Source: Micromonospora globbae (lineage in GTDB: Bacteria; Actinomycetota; Actinomycetes; Mycobacteriales; Micromonosporaceae). From it: 64,000 bases of DNA. Where the stretch lies: assembly GCF_003610785.1 (NCBI RefSeq), contig NZ_RAQQ01000019.1, positions 62,001 through 126,000 of the forward strand, in the 5' to 3' direction. A model generated the notes under the pieces. The model worked only from the letters and a program-made list of their open reading frames with translations, was not told the origin of the DNA and searched no databases. The position numbers were made by a program, and so were the translations under genes. Below, piece by piece: positions 25,472 to 33,655 of the stretch. Position 1 is the stretch's first letter; each line of letters starts with the position of its first letter.

Positions 25472-26263
25472 ATGACGATGAATTATGGCTCCGATCTGGA
25501 CAATCCGTCCGATGTCGAGGGAATCGGGAGCGAGGCGGAGCGATGGCACGCATTCCAATGCATTCTTCCGGCCAGTGCCGCGGTGGCGGACGCGTTCGTC
25601 ACGCGCGGGGTGGGTCCGCTGCTGCGGGGGCTGCGGTCCGCGGGTGAGCTGTCCGGGTGGTCGTTCACCCGCGAGTCCCCGCGCGTGGTCAACCTCCACC
25701 TGCTGGGCGACGACCCGCGGCTGCTCGCCGCCCGGCTGGCCGGGCTCTGCGCCGCGGTCGGTGCGCGGGGCCCGGTGTACGCGCCGGAGCTCGCCGGGCC
25801 GCCGGACCGCGACCCGCGCCTGGTCGACGTGGCCGTCGACCTCATCGGGATGACCCCGGGGCGGCAGGCCCGGTTGAGCGCCGCGGCCGACGTCGCGATG
25901 GTGGCGGCGGTGCACAACTGTCCGGCCCTGCGCCCCGATGGTGGTGCGGCCGGCCGTGGGGACGTGGTGGTGCCGGCCGCGCGATGGTCGCGGATCGCCG
26001 CCGCGCTGGCCACCGAACGGCACCCGCTGACCTGCTGGTCGCGGGTGCTGGAGGCGCGGCGACGCGCTCCCGGCTACCACGGCACGGCGGCGTTCGACCT
26101 GGTGCACCTGCTGCACAACCAGCTCGGTCTCAGCCCGGGGGACGAGCAGCGGGTGCACGTGGGCCTGATCCGGTCGCTGTCCCGCCGCGCGGGCGGACCG
26201 CGCCGCGCGCCCCGCTGGCACCAGGGGGTCCTGCGGCCGGGGACGGTCGGCCCGAAGAGCTGA
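25472..26263 (+). CDS. Stand-alone lanthipeptide-dehydratase C-terminal-like (SpaB_C/TIGR03891) protein
   Basis: A 263-aa protein starting at ATG 25472 behind GGGGGGAACGG. The N-terminal block WHAFQCILPASAAVADAFV, PLLRGLRSAG and LSGWSFTRESPRVVNLHLLG resembles the SpaB_C elimination domain (Trp start, then W-x-F-x-R and HLRLR-like strands). The C-terminal LVHLLHNQLGLSPGDEQRVH matches the family's LHxxxNRLGL...E pattern. Full-length LanB proteins use this domain to eliminate glutamate, and stand-alone versions include thiopeptide pyridine synthases. No LanB N-terminal partner, precursor or cyclase is in view, so its role here is open. The match is by eye. Confidence 0.6.
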   Translation: MTMNYGSDLDNPSDVEGIGSEAERWHAFQCILPASAAVADAFVTRGVGPLLRGLRSAGELSGWSFTRESPRVVNLHLLGDDPRLLAARLAGLCAAVGARGPVYAPELAGPPDRDPRLVDVAVDLIGMTPGRQARLSAAADVAMVAAVHNCPALRPDGGAAGRGDVVVPAARWSRIAAALATERHPLTCWSRVLEARRRAPGYHGTAAFDLVHLLHNQLGLSPGDEQRVHVGLIRSLSRRAGGPRRAPRWHQGVLRPGTVGPKS

Positions 26264-26283
26264 CCCGAATGGCTCCTCGACGA

Positions 26284-26326
26284 CCCGCCGGGCGGCCGCT
26301 CCGAACGACGGTGACCGCCCGGCGGG
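26284..26326 (+). terminator. GC hairpin after the SpaB_C-like gene
   Basis: Perfect 12-bp stem, CCCGCCGGGCGG (26284-26295) with CCGCCCGGCGGG (26315-26326), 19-nt loop, no T tract. It begins 20 bp after the stop and faces the convergent ltrA remnant. Confidence 0.6.
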
Positions 26327-26467
26327 CTCGGACCTGAGCGGTCGCCCGGCCGCCGGGCCGTCCCATCGCGCCCCGGGCCGGAGGTGTACGCGCGACGGCC
26401 GGTCCGCGTCCGGTGTCTTCGCACCGGCGGCGGCGAGCCGCACCTGCCGGCACCGCGCCGGGTCGGG

Positions 26468-27648
26468 TCAGCCGACGCGCCCCGGCCGCAGGAACGGCAG
26501 CCGCAGGCGCGTGCCCAGCACGTCGAAGGCCACGACACCACCGAGCACCAGGGCGCACGTGACGGCCACCAGCATCGACGGCCAGCCACCCGCCCACGGC
26601 GCCACGGCCGGGAACACCAGCAGCCAGACGAGTCGGCGCCACGGCACCACCCCGGAGACCCGGTAGGTGAACGCCGCGCGCCCGAGGATGAACAGCGTGG
26701 GGCCGCCGAACATCAGCGCGAGCGACCGTACGGAGGTCTCCCCGGTCGGCTCGGCGACGATCCGGTCGAAGCCGCCGGCGATGCACACCACGCCGGCCAG
26801 CATGACCGCGTGGGTGTACGGCGCCACCCGGGCCGCCTGGCCCAGCGCGCGCCGGGAGGTGATCTGCAGGATCTGCCCGCTGCGGTAGACGTAGATCTGC
26901 CACAGCAGCAGCATCGTGACGAACGCGGTCACGAACGCGGCCTCGGAGCCGCGAAGTCCGACGTGCCGATCTTCAGGGTGGGCACCAGGATGATGTCGCC
27001 GAGGGCCAGGATGACGAACTGCTGGTACCGCTCGCCCAGGTGCTCGGTGGCCCGCTCGTACTGGTCGATCGGCACCCGGCCCAGCCAGGGCGTCGGGTAG
27101 CGCGCCCCCGCCGAGACGTAGTCGATGGCCGCCGCGGCGACCCACAACGGCCAGTGCGGCTGACCGGGCGGGAGGGCCCCGACGATCCAGAAGATCCCCG
27201 AGACCACGAACCAGAACATGAACCGGGCCGCCCGCTCCTGGGCGTTGTGGCGGTGCCGGTGCAGGGTGCTGACCAGGATCGCGCCCCGCACCAGGTGCGG
27301 CGCCACGTACGCGACGGCGAACACCAGCGCGTGGCCGCCGGCGGCCCGTGGCAGCGCCGCGGCCGCTCCCACGGCGCCCAGCATGGTCACCATGAGCACG
27401 GCCTGGATGGGGCGTTGCTCCGGGTCGTAGAAGTCGGTGGTGACCGAGGTGACCGACCAGATCCACCAGATCGCCATGAGCATGAGCAGCGACTGGCCGA
27501 GGGCGCCCCAGCTGTCCCGCTGGGCGATGGTCATCGAGATCAGCGCGAGAGCCGCCACGAAGACCACGTCGAAGAGCAGTTCCAGCAGCGTGGCGCGGTT
27601 CGACGCGTCCGGCCGGCGCACCAGCCCGGTGCCGCCTCCGGTCGTCAT
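26468..27648 (-). pseudogene. ltrA: Low-temperature-requirement A (LtrA)-family membrane protein, frameshifted
   Basis: The N-terminal part (from ATG 27648) has LLELLFDVVFVAALALI, DFYDPEQRPIQAVLMV and ERYQQFVILALGDIIL, standard LtrA features, but this frame stops at 26929. The remaining half (SEAAFVTAFVTMLLLWQIYV to LPFLRPGRVG) continues in another frame to 26468. The frames meet at about 26942-26953; one missing G there (GCGGCTCC in place of GCGGGCTCC, minus strand) would restore DFAGSEAAFVTAF. Joined, it would be about 393 aa, normal for LtrA, with multiple membrane segments. It is either a recent pseudogene or a sequencing indel; the lack of other damage favours a recent or artefactual event. 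Confidence 0.82.
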
Positions 27649-27793
27649 TCCGGCCTCCCGCCGATCCCGTCGCGGTCCGCGGGCGCCGCGTCAACGGGGC
27701 GTACGACCCTGGCGTCGCCTCTGGGAGGAATTATCGACGCCGTGGGGACGGCGGGTGGGATCTTCGAGGATTCCGCCCGGTGCGCGGCACCGG

Positions 27794-29344
27794 TCAACCG
27801 GCGTGGCGTACCTCGGCCTGCCAGATGTCGGCCCACGGTCGCCGCAGCCCCGTGCACACCCAGATCGGGCCGCCGTTCTCGTCGTTGTCGACCTCGACGC
27901 GCTGGTCGACCCGCCCGGCGAGGGTGACGTCGCCGAACCAGGCGCGCAGCCGGTCGGGGCGCTCCCAGCCCACGGCGATCACCACGTCGGCGTCGGCGGG
28001 CGGCTGCCCGAAGTCGGCCATGCTGTTGTGGCCGGAGTACGCCGCCGGCAGCCCGCGGGCCGGGCCGAAGCGCGCGATGGCGCCGGCCTCGCCGTAGTTG
28101 GCCGTGAGGACGACCGCCCGCTGCCGCTGTGCGGCCGGCAACGCGCGGTGCACGGCGGCGACCGAGTCGGCGAACTCGGGCCAGCCGATGGTCTCGCCCG
28201 CGTCGTAGTTCACGTCCACCACGAACCCGGGCAGCCGGTCGGCGGGCAGGGTGGGAAGCAGCAGCACCCCGTTGGGGGCCACGAAGAGCAGCGCGCCGAC
28301 GACCAGCAGCCCGCGCCGAGGCAGGGTGGCGCCGCGACCGGCCCACGCGATGGTGAGCACGGCGCCGGCGGCGGCGAGCACCAGCAGCAGCGGGGCGTCG
28401 TAGTAGCCCTTCCCGCCGGCCAGCAGCACGATGGCGACGACGACCAGCCAGGCCCAGGCCAGCGCCCGGTACGCCCGCCAGGCCGGCCTGCGCAGCAGGG
28501 CCACCAGCCCGGCGATCCAGATCGGGACCGCGTACGGACTGATTATCACGAACTGGAGGGTGAGCGCGTCGAGCCGCCCGCTGTAGGAGCTGTCGCCACC
28601 GGAGATGGCGGCGGCCACGGACAGCTGCGGGAAACCGTGCGCGGCCTGCCAGATCAGCGTGGGGGCGGCCAGCAGCAGGGCGATGCCGGCGGCGGCGAGC
28701 ACCCACCGGTCGCGCAGCAGCCGGCGGGGCCCGGCGATCGTCACACCGGCGAGCAGCCCGACGGCGAGCAGCGCGGGCAGCAGCTTGTTGAGCATCCCGA
28801 CGCCGAGGGCCAGCCCGATGCCGAGCGCCCACCGGGTGTCGCCGGTGCGCAGCATCCGCACGGTGAGCAGGGCGACGACCAGCCAGACCAGCATGTCGAC
28901 GGTGGTGGTGCTGAGCAGGTGCGCCGTGGCGAGCACCAGGCCCGACGTGCCGGCGAGGAACGCCGCGAACGTCTGCGCGCCGCGGCCGGCGCCGAACTCG
29001 CGGGCGATGGCGGCGACGAGCAGGACGCAGACCCCGCCGATCAGCGCGGACGGGGTGCGCAGCACCACGAGGTTGCCGGGCGCGACCGTGTCGGCCAGCC
29101 GCGCCAGGGCCGGCACGAGCGGGCCCTGGTCGACGTAGCCCCAGTCGAGGTGCCGACCGCAGAGCAGGAAGTAGAGCTCGTCGCGGTGGTAGCCGTAGCG
29201 GGGGGAGAGGAGCAGCAGCACCGCCGTCACGGCGCCGGCGATCAGCCACGGCCCGCGAGCGCGGGGGCCGGGCGGCGGCGCCGCGACGGGCGGGTGCGGC
29301 TCGTCGCGGCGGGGGCGGTCGAGGTCGGCGACGGATTCGGCCAC
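27794..29344 (-). CDS. GT39/ArnT-like membrane glycosyltransferase
   Basis: A 516-aa integral membrane protein. The first loop SPRYGYHRDELYFLLCGRH, with GYVDQGPLVPALARL, matches the PMT/ArnT-type GT-C fold, where acidic residues in this loop bind a polyprenyl-phosphate sugar. About 10-12 hydrophobic segments follow, then a roughly 150-residue soluble C-terminal domain (from about 365) ending in GGPIWVCTGLRRPWADIW. It should transfer a sugar from a lipid carrier to a surface acceptor. Start GTG 29344; an ATG 8 bp further upstream is out of frame. No neighbouring cell-wall genes help define the acceptor. Confidence 0.8.
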   Translation of the reverse strand: MAESVADLDRPRRDEPHPPVAAPPPGPRARGPWLIAGAVTAVLLLLSPRYGYHRDELYFLLCGRHLDWGYVDQGPLVPALARLADTVAPGNLVVLRTPSALIGGVCVLLVAAIAREFGAGRGAQTFAAFLAGTSGLVLATAHLLSTTTVDMLVWLVVALLTVRMLRTGDTRWALGIGLALGVGMLNKLLPALLAVGLLAGVTIAGPRRLLRDRWVLAAAGIALLLAAPTLIWQAAHGFPQLSVAAAISGGDSSYSGRLDALTLQFVIISPYAVPIWIAGLVALLRRPAWRAYRALAWAWLVVVAIVLLAGGKGYYDAPLLLVLAAAGAVLTIAWAGRGATLPRRGLLVVGALLFVAPNGVLLLPTLPADRLPGFVVDVNYDAGETIGWPEFADSVAAVHRALPAAQRQRAVVLTANYGEAGAIARFGPARGLPAAYSGHNSMADFGQPPADADVVIAVGWERPDRLRAWFGDVTLAGRVDQRVEVDNDENGGPIWVCTGLRRPWADIWQAEVRHAG

Positions 29345-29431
29345 GTCGACATCATGGCGGGCTGCGGTCCGTGGCGGCGCCCCGAACGCGGTCGGCGGCG
29401 TAACGGATCGGCCACGAGTCGGTGCGCGCGG

Positions 29432-30691
29432 TCACCGGGCGGACACCCGGTCGAGCGCCGGCTCCGTCGCCGGCGGTTGCTGCCACCCGACCCGCCGTAC
29501 GCCGGGAACGAGCGCGGTGCCGCCGCACGCTACGAGGACCAGGACTCCGGCCACGGCGAGGGGCACGGGCTCGCCCCACAGCCGCGCTGCCAAGGGCGCC
29601 ACGGCGTAGCCGAGCGGCATCGCGCCCAGGGAGACCAGCCAGTCGTAGGAGGTGACGCGGGCCAGCACGTGCGGCGGGAACTGTCCCTGTACGACGGTCT
29701 CCCAGATCGGGTTGAGGTAGCCGAGGGCGGTCAGCGCCAGCCCGTACGCGACGACGACGGCCGCGGCGGGGGCGGCGACGGCGAGCAGGATCAGCGGCAG
29801 GGCGTAGCTCGCCAGGGCGAGATTGGCCGTCAGCACGGGGCGGCGGGGCCGGATCCGGCTGGCGAGCAGCGATCCGGCGAGCATGCCGACGGCGCCCGCC
29901 TGGAGCAGCAGCAGCCAGACCCCTTCGCCGCCGAGGCGCTCGACGGCGACGGCCGGGCCGAGGGTGGTCAGCACGGCGGCCGCGCCGTTCCACGTGCCGT
30001 GGCCGAGCAGGCTGCTCCAGAACCAGCTACGGGATCGGACCTCGCGCCAGCCGAGCAGCAGGTCGGCGGTCAGCGACCGCCGCTCAGGTCGCGGAAGGTG
30101 CCGCACCTGGATGACCGCGAGCAGCGCGGCGCTGACCGCGAAGGACGCGGCGTCGAGGACGAACGCCCAGCCGGGGCCGGCGGCCCAGATGAGGGCGCCG
30201 GCCAGTGCGGGGCCGGCGAGCCGGCTGGCGTTGGCGGTGGCGCCGAGCAGCGCGTTGGCCGACTGCCGCTGCGCCTCGTCGACGGTGCCGGTGACCAGGG
30301 GCGACGTGGTGGGCAGGGCGAACGCGGCCGCGGTGCCACCCACCGCGCTGGCCACGGCGATCGTGGCCAGCGACGGGCCACCGCCGAGCAGTTCGACCCC
30401 GACGACGAGTTGGGTGGCGCAGCGGGTGAGGTCGGCGAGGACGGCGATCCGGCGGGCGCTGAACCGGTCGGCGGCGACGCCGCCGAGGGGGAGCAGGAGC
30501 AGCCGGGGAAGCATCGCGGCCGCGAGGACCAGGGCCAGGTCGGCGGTCGAGCCGGTGGCGCGCAGCACCGCGAGGGCGAGGGCGGCGGGCACGACGGCGT
30601 CGCCGACGGCGGAGACGGTACGGCCGACGAACAGCAGCCGGAAGGCGCGCAGGCGCAGAGGGTGGGTCACCCCGGCAAGATACTTCGACAC
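29432..30691 (-). CDS. MFS efflux transporter (MFS_3/EntS-like)
   Basis: A 419-aa, 12-helix major facilitator. RLRAFRLLFVGRTVSAVGDAV, LLPLGGVAADRFSARR and the AFALPTTSPLVTGTV loop resemble the macrolide/enterobactin exporter group. I choose GTG 30691 (TAAAGG 5 bp upstream) because the in-frame TTG at 30706 lies inside a palindromic operator; GTG 30670 is an alternative. It is divergent from a MarR gene, the usual layout for a drug exporter controlled by a local MarR repressor. Confidence 0.88.
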   Translation of the reverse strand: MSKYLAGVTHPLRLRAFRLLFVGRTVSAVGDAVVPAALALAVLRATGSTADLALVLAAAMLPRLLLLPLGGVAADRFSARRIAVLADLTRCATQLVVGVELLGGGPSLATIAVASAVGGTAAAFALPTTSPLVTGTVDEAQRQSANALLGATANASRLAGPALAGALIWAAGPGWAFVLDAASFAVSAALLAVIQVRHLPRPERRSLTADLLLGWREVRSRSWFWSSLLGHGTWNGAAAVLTTLGPAVAVERLGGEGVWLLLLQAGAVGMLAGSLLASRIRPRRPVLTANLALASYALPLILLAVAAPAAAVVVAYGLALTALGYLNPIWETVVQGQFPPHVLARVTSYDWLVSLGAMPLGYAVAPLAARLWGEPVPLAVAGVLVLVACGGTALVPGVRRVGWQQPPATEPALDRVSAR

Positions 30692-30701
30692 CGAACCTTT
30701 A

Positions 30702-30722
30702 GACAACGAATATTTCGCTGTC
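30702..30722. promoter_or_regulatory. MarR-type palindromic operator
   Basis: Inverted repeat of GACAACGAA (30702-30710) and TTCGCTGTC (30714-30722) around TAT, with one mismatch in nine pairs. It sits in the 54-bp gap between the divergent MFS and MarR starts. The position and symmetry fit autoregulation by MarR with exporter control. Confidence 0.75.
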
Positions 30723-30744
30723 GTAGTACCATGGCGAGGTGACC

Positions 30745-31233
30745 ATGGACCGCACCGACGAACACGTGCAGCGCTGGCTGCCCGTGCTGCCGGACCTCGA
30801 TCCGGACGTGGAGGGCGCCGTCACCCGCATGGCGCACCTGACCCGGTACCTGCGCGCCGTGAAGGAGCGGGCGCTGGCGGACGTCGACCTGCCGGCGCAC
30901 GAGTACGAGACACTGCACGCCCTCGCGGGCCGCGGCGGCCGGGCCGCGCCCTCCGAGCTGGCCGCCGACCTGGGCATGGCGCCCGCCTCGATCACCGCCC
31001 GCGTGGACGCGCTCGTGCGACGCGGCTTCGTGCGGCGGATCCCGTCCAGCACCGACCGACGGCGGGTGGACGTGGCGCTCACCGACGCCGGTCGCGCGGC
31101 CTGGCGGGGCGCGCTGGACGTCTGCGGCGCCGAGGAGCAGCGGCTGCTCGGCGTGCTCGCGCCGGACGAGCGCCGTCTCCTGTCCGACCTGCTGCGCCGG
31201 GTGCTGCTGGTCGCCGAGCGACCCGGCGCCTGA
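30745..31233 (+). CDS. MarR-family transcriptional regulator
   Basis: A 162-aa winged-helix protein with the MarR core HEYETLHALAGRGGRAAPSE, MAPASITARVDALVRRGFV and the wing SSTDRRRVDVALTDAG, which are the hallmark recognition helix and DRR wing. ATG 30745 with GCGAGG 5 bp upstream is preferred; GTG 30739 overlaps that site. It is divergent from the MFS exporter with the operator between them, so it probably represses both until a ligand binds. Confidence 0.92.
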   Translation: MDRTDEHVQRWLPVLPDLDPDVEGAVTRMAHLTRYLRAVKERALADVDLPAHEYETLHALAGRGGRAAPSELAADLGMAPASITARVDALVRRGFVRRIPSSTDRRRVDVALTDAGRAAWRGALDVCGAEEQRLLGVLAPDERRLLSDLLRRVLLVAERPGA

Positions 31234-31250
31234 GCCCGCCTCGGGCGGGC
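31234..31250 (+). terminator. Hairpin after marR
   Basis: Perfect 7-bp stem GCCCGCC/GGCGGGC with a 3-nt loop, starting at the base after the marR stop. No T tract. Confidence 0.55.
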
Positions 31251-31321
31251 GCGGGGGACCTCGGCGACCTGGTACGGAAATCGTTGGCGCGGCCCGCGCG
31301 GCCGCTGGCAGGGTGGCCGCC

Positions 31322-31837
31322 ATGACCGCTCATGCTCTGGCCGGCGCCCTCGCCGACGACGTACGCCGACGGGTCTTCGCCGCGCTCGTGCTGGGTGCCA
31401 CGGACGCGGCCCAGGTCGCCGAGCGGGCCGGCCTGCCGGCGCGGGAGGTGGCGACGGCGCTGCGGCGGCTCACCGACGCCGGCCTGGTCACGGGCACCGA
31501 CGGGGCGCTCGCGGTCGACGCCGGGCACCTGCGCGACCTGGCCCGCACCCCCCGGCCGGCCCGGCCCTCGGAGAGCCGCGAGGAGAGCGTGCTGCGGACG
31601 TTCGTCCGCGACGGCGTGCTGGTGGGGCTGCCGGCCCAACGCGGCCGGCGCCGGATCGTGCTGGAACACATCGCCCGGCGGTCGTTCGCGCCGGACACCG
31701 CGTACCCCGAGCGCGAGGTGGACGACGCGCTGCGCCCGTGGTGCGCCGACGGCGGGTCGGACCACGTCACGCTGCGCCGGTACCTCGTGGACGAACTGCT
31801 GCTCACCCGCGAGCGGGGCGTCTACCGCCGGCCCTGA
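31322..31837 (+). CDS. DUF2087 HTH protein
   Basis: A 171-aa protein. The first ~75 residues form a small winged-helix-like domain (ADDVRRRVFAALVLGATDAA, REVATALRRLTDAGLV). The C-terminal part has the DUF2087 pattern: VLRTFVRDGVLVGLPAQRGRR, LEHIARRSFAPDTAYPEREV, HVTLRRYLVDELLLTRERGV. Proteins of this type are presumed transcription factors. Start ATG 31322. A GNAT C-terminal fragment follows in another frame, and DUF2087 is sometimes found next to acetyltransferase sequence. Confidence 0.82.
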   Translation: MTAHALAGALADDVRRRVFAALVLGATDAAQVAERAGLPAREVATALRRLTDAGLVTGTDGALAVDAGHLRDLARTPRPARPSESREESVLRTFVRDGVLVGLPAQRGRRRIVLEHIARRSFAPDTAYPEREVDDALRPWCADGGSDHVTLRRYLVDELLLTRERGVYRRP

Positions 31838-31849
31838 GCGCCGCGATAA

Positions 31850-31948
31850 CCGGCCCGGGCCCTCTACGCCCGGCACGGGTACGCGGAGATCCCGGCGTAC
31901 TCGCAGGGCCCGTACGCCGATCACTGGTTCGAGAAGCTGCTGGGCTGA
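31850..31948 (+). pseudogene. GNAT acetyltransferase C-terminal remnant
   Basis: An open stretch between a TAA (31847-31849) and TGA (31946-31948) reads PARALYARHGYAEIPAYSQG then PYADHWFEKLLG. This is the characteristic end of a GNAT domain (LYxxxGYxEIPxYxxxPYADHWFEK). There is no start codon or acetyl-CoA-binding motif, so I take it as the tail of a deleted gene, replaced or truncated by the DUF2087 gene. Confidence 0.75.
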
Positions 31949-31952
31949 GCGG

Positions 31953-32012
31953 TTGACGATGCCCGCGGACCGCGCTATCACAGAAGAGGAAGTTGAGTCA
32001 CCCAGACTCAAC
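31953..32012 (+). promoter_or_regulatory. hsp20 promoter with HAIR (HspR) element
   Basis: TTGACG (31953-31958) and TATCAC (31976-31981) are 17 bp apart. Just downstream, TTGAGT (31993-31998), seven bases, ACTCAA (32006-32011) form the HspR-associated inverted repeat (consensus CTTGAGT-N7-ACTCAAG, outer pair G/C here). HspR represses heat-shock genes in actinobacteria with DnaK as co-repressor. Confidence 0.85.
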
Positions 32013-32047
32013 CTTGGAGATCTGAGGAGATCCGAGGAGACACGACC

Positions 32048-32473
32048 ATGTTGATGCGCACCGACCCGTTCCGTGAGATCGACCGGCTCGCCGAGCAGTT
32101 CTTCGGCACGACCTCCCGCCCCGGCGTCATGCACATGGACGCCTACCGCGACGGGGACTACTTCTACGCCGCGTTCGACCTGCCCGGTGTCGACCCGGAG
32201 AGCATCGACTGCACCGTGGAGCGCAACGTGCTGACCGTCCGCGCCGAGCGGCGCCGGCCCACCGACGACAAGGTCGAACTGGTGGCCGCCGAGCGTCCGA
32301 TGGGCGTGTTCACCCGGCAGCTCTTCCTCGGCGACACGCTCGACGCCGACAACCTCGAGGCGGGTTACGAGAACGGCGTGCTCACGCTGCGGATCCCCGT
32401 GGCCGAGCGCGCCCGGCCGCGGCGGGTGCCCGTGATCGCGGGCGGCAACGGCCGCAAGCAGCTCAACGCCTGA
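32048..32473 (+). CDS. Small heat shock protein (Hsp20/alpha-crystallin)
   Basis: A 141-aa Hsp20. MLMRTDPFREIDRLAEQFFG is the usual actinobacterial Hsp18 N-terminus. The alpha-crystallin domain spans about 30-130, with YFYAAFDLPGVDPESIDCTV, NVLTVRAERR and the ending AGYENGVLTLRIPVAE (the GVLTL motif). It is an ATP-independent holdase. Its ATG follows CCGAGGAG, and its promoter carries a HAIR element, so HspR-type heat control is expected; hspR itself is not in the window. Confidence 0.95.
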   Translation: MLMRTDPFREIDRLAEQFFGTTSRPGVMHMDAYRDGDYFYAAFDLPGVDPESIDCTVERNVLTVRAERRRPTDDKVELVAAERPMGVFTRQLFLGDTLDADNLEAGYENGVLTLRIPVAERARPRRVPVIAGGNGRKQLNA

Positions 32474-32485
32474 CATCGCCACGGC

Positions 32486-32513
32486 GGCGGGACGGCGCGC
32501 GCGCCGTCCCGCC
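32486..32513. terminator. Bidirectional terminator between hsp20 and the WYL gene
   Basis: A perfect 28-nt palindrome, GGCGGGACGGCGCG followed by its complement, between convergent genes. It can form a 12-bp stem with a tetraloop. Confidence 0.65.
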
Positions 32514-32585
32514 CCGGCCGTTTCACCCCGCCCCGGCCGCGCCGTCCCCCGGCCGCGCCGCCCCGCCCCGGCCGGGGCGGACACG

Positions 32586-33569
32586 TCACGCCTCCGCGGC
32601 GGGGTAGAGGGCCGCCAGCCGCTGTGCCGTGGCGGTGAACCGCTCCCGCAGCTCGGCCGGCGCGAGCACCTCCACCTCGGCGCCCAGCTTGAGCAGCTCG
32701 GTGTGCCCGTGCTTGATCGATTCGATCGGCACGGTGGTGAGCAGCCACCCGTCGGCGTCCGGTTCGCCGGCCGCCGCCCGCGCCGCCCGGCTCATGGCCG
32801 ACGGGAAGACGAACGGCATGTACTCCAACGCGGCCGCCGTCATGCGGACCGTGGCCTCGGCCCGGTAGACGCCGCGCTCGTACCGGTCGGCGTGCTCCTG
32901 CCAGCAGCGGGCCAGGTCGAACCCGTCGGGCCGCTCCGCCGGCTCGTCCAGCACGCTCAGGTCGAGGATCGCACCGACCCGGTAGGTGCGCACGTCACCA
33001 TCGACGGCCGCCACCAGGTACCACCGCCCGGCCTTGAGCACGAGCCCCAGCGGGGCCAGGTCCCGGGTCACCTCCCGCGGCGCCCGCCAGCGCCGGTAGC
33101 GCACCCGCACCCGCCGGTCGGCCCACACGGCGTCGGCCAGCGCCGCCAGGTGCGGGGTCGGTTCGGGTTCCCGGAACCACGTCGGAGCGTCCAGGTGGAA
33201 CCGGTGACGGATCCGGTCACCCCGGTCGGCCAGCTCGGCCGGCAGGGCGGCCCGCACCTTCAGCTCGGCGGCCGCGAGAGCCGACCCGAGTCCCAGTTCG
33301 GCCGCGGGACCGGGGACACCCGCCAGGACGAGCGCCTGCGCCTCGACCGACGTCATGCCGGTCAGCCGCGTGCGATAGCCGTCCAGCAGCCGGTAGCCGC
33401 CGGCCGGGCCGCGCTCGGCGTACACCGGCACGCCCGAGGCGCCGAGCGCCTCCACGTCCCGGTAGACCGTGCGCACCGACACCTCGAGGGCGTCGGCGAG
33501 CTCCTGCGCGGTCATCCGTCCGCGTGTCTGCAGGAGCAGCAGCAGGGACACCAGTCGACTCGCGCGCAC
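32586..33569 (-). CDS. WYL-domain transcriptional regulator (YafY/DeoR-like)
   Basis: A 327-aa protein starting at GTG 33569 (RASRLVSLLLLLQTRGRMTA). The N-terminal HTH_11 domain reads MTAQELADALEVSVRTVYRD then VEALGASGVPVYAERGPAGG YRLL. The middle WYL domain has APLGLVLKAGRWYLVAAVDG, and the C-terminal WCX region ends before LAALYPAAEA. WYL regulators sense nucleic-acid or small ligands and control neighbouring genes. It is divergent from an integrase with an 86-bp gap. No specific target is evident. Confidence 0.9.
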   Translation of the reverse strand: MRASRLVSLLLLLQTRGRMTAQELADALEVSVRTVYRDVEALGASGVPVYAERGPAGGYRLLDGYRTRLTGMTSVEAQALVLAGVPGPAAELGLGSALAAAELKVRAALPAELADRGDRIRHRFHLDAPTWFREPEPTPHLAALADAVWADRRVRVRYRRWRAPREVTRDLAPLGLVLKAGRWYLVAAVDGDVRTYRVGAILDLSVLDEPAERPDGFDLARCWQEHADRYERGVYRAEATVRMTAAALEYMPFVFPSAMSRAARAAAGEPDADGWLLTTVPIESIKHGHTELLKLGAEVEVLAPAELRERFTATAQRLAALYPAAEA

Positions 33570-33655
33570 GGCCCGACCGTATCCGGCCCGACCGACGGAT
33601 CTTCCCCGGGCGCGCCTCACCCCCTCGGCCAGCCGAACCTGAGAACCTTTTTCAC

